This document shows positions 5,944 through 6,589 of a stretch of DNA of 6,589 bases, piece by piece. This DNA comes from Pseudomonadota bacterium (GTDB lineage Bacteria > Desulfobacterota > BSN033 > WVXP01 > G020346125), in the NCBI GenBank assembly GCA_030608745.1, contig JAUWDQ010000149.1, positions 1-6,589 of the forward strand, in the 5' to 3' direction. Within the stretch, counting starts at the first letter, position 1. Every line of letters begins with the position of its first letter. Below the pieces are notes generated by a model. It saw only the letters and a list, made by a program, of their open reading frames with translations, made no database searches and was not told where the DNA came from. Position numbers and translations under genes: made by a program.

Positions 5944-6589
5944 CTATCCGTCCCTGGCCTTCTTCGCCCACCGTAATTTCTCCACTAACTCGAAGGTTCC
6001 ACCCCTCAGTCCGTCTAAGGGGACATTTGGCTTGATCTCCCTACCGTGGAAATCCGATCCCGCCGTCACCAAGAGGCCAAATCGATCACAGACTCCCTTG
6101 AAGTACTCCTCGTCTTCCTTCCCATGATAGCTGGAGTAGACCTCAATGCCCTCCAGCCCTGCCCCGATCAGGTCGTACAACCGCTCATCCTTCACTTGGG
6201 TGGGATGTGCCAATATGGTTATCCCCCCAAGGGACCGTACTCCCTGGATTGCCTCAGGGGTGGAGATGAATCGGATCGGAACCGAAGCCGGCCTCCCCCC
6301 CGCCAGGTAGTCAAGGTAGAAGTTCAAATAGGGGGAATCGGACCGTTCCCCATCGATGTATGCCTTCAATCGGGGATTCGCCCGGTTTTCCTCTCTCTCC
6401 AGGAGCGCGTTGAGGTAGGAGACCCCCGTGGGCTCCCTCCCGATGGATAACCGCTCTACTTCACCCACGGATAGGGTGAAGCCCAACTCCCTCAATCGCT
6501 TTACCCGTTGCCGGATCTGCCTTTTCTTGCCCACCCCCAGGCCCTCCAACCATCGCAGGAGCCTTTCATCTCGATGATCGATGAAGTAG
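5944..6589 (-). CDS. PHP-domain metal-dependent phosphoesterase, C-terminal part (5' truncated)
   Basis: The minus-strand frame is open to the right edge and ends at TAG 5946-5944, giving 214 residues (first whole codon 6588-6586). TTG 6549 is in frame but is not the real start, because family-like sequence (YFIDHRDERLLRWLE) continues upstream. Sequence landmarks are GGITILAHP (121-129), GLEGIEVYSSYH (144-155) and VTAGSDFHG (174-182). The His128, Glu149, His155, Asp179 and His181 positions fit the metal-binding and nearby residues of the PHP superfamily, and the layout fits TrpH/YciV-like enzymes. E. coli YciV (RnaAM) removes phosphate or nucleotides from small nucleic acid substrates. The substrate here is unknown. 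The stretch REPTGVSYLNALLERE (51-66) stands where TrpH-type proteins usually show a GRPHIA-like motif, so this is a divergent branch. The N-terminal HxH motif lies outside the window. It is convergent with the atp operon and probably not part of it. Confidence 0.85.
   Translation of the reverse strand, partial: YFIDHRDERLLRWLEGLGVGKKRQIRQRVKRLRELGFTLSVGEVERLSIGREPTGVSYLNALLEREENRANPRLKAYIDGERSDSPYLNFYLDYLAGGRPASVPIRFISTPEAIQGVRSLGGITILAHPTQVKDERLYDLIGAGLEGIEVYSSYHGKEDEEYFKGVCDRFGLLVTAGSDFHGREIKPNVPLDGLRGGTFELVEKLRWAKKARDG

Noticed and set aside
5930..5960. Possible terminator between epsilon and the convergent phosphoesterase (AGGCC 5930-5934 pairing with GGCCT 5956-5960)
   Set aside because: Only five base pairs with a loop of about 21 bases and no T tract on either side; not convincing.

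Overview
The window holds almost an entire bacterial F1Fo ATP synthase operon on the + strand, in the classical gene order a-c-b-delta-alpha-gamma-beta-epsilon (atpB, E, F, H, A, G, D, C). It is followed by the 3' part of a convergent gene on the - strand for a PHP-domain metal-dependent phosphoesterase. atpB is cut by the left edge and the phosphoesterase gene by the right edge. No mobile element, RNA gene, CRISPR array or long non-coding stretch is seen. The largest gap between genes is 51 bases.

Layout: 1-351 is the C-terminal part of subunit a. 376-603 encodes subunit c. 655-1149 encodes subunit b. 1139-3211 is one uninterrupted frame carrying delta (186 codons) and then alpha (504 codons). 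3222-4094 encodes gamma, 4122-5519 beta and 5520-5930 epsilon. 5944-6589 on the minus strand is the PHP phosphoesterase. Genes are tightly packed: b and delta overlap by 11 bases, beta and epsilon abut with no gap, and most starts have a good Shine-Dalgarno sequence. Alpha (if started internally), beta and epsilon use non-AUG starts (GTG, TTG, GTG).

The proteins form one machine. Subunits a, c and b make the membrane Fo part; the c-ring residues indicate proton rather than sodium coupling. Delta and b form the peripheral stalk, alpha3-beta3 the catalytic head, and gamma-epsilon the central rotor. Catalytic landmarks in a, c, alpha and beta are intact, so the enzyme looks functional.

The one unusual point is the absence of a stop codon between delta and alpha, which gives a 690-residue delta-alpha frame. 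A GTG with a Shine-Dalgarno-like AGGGGG lies exactly where alpha normally begins, so free alpha could still be made. The junction may be a real fusion or recent stop-codon loss, or a base-call or indel error at a run of five G.

The organism cannot be named from this window. Moderately high GC, frequent AGG arginine codons, GTG/TTG starts, a single b subunit without a b' paralogue, and the protein style fit an anaerobic or uncultured bacterium near Desulfobacterota or neighbouring phyla. This is a weak inference.
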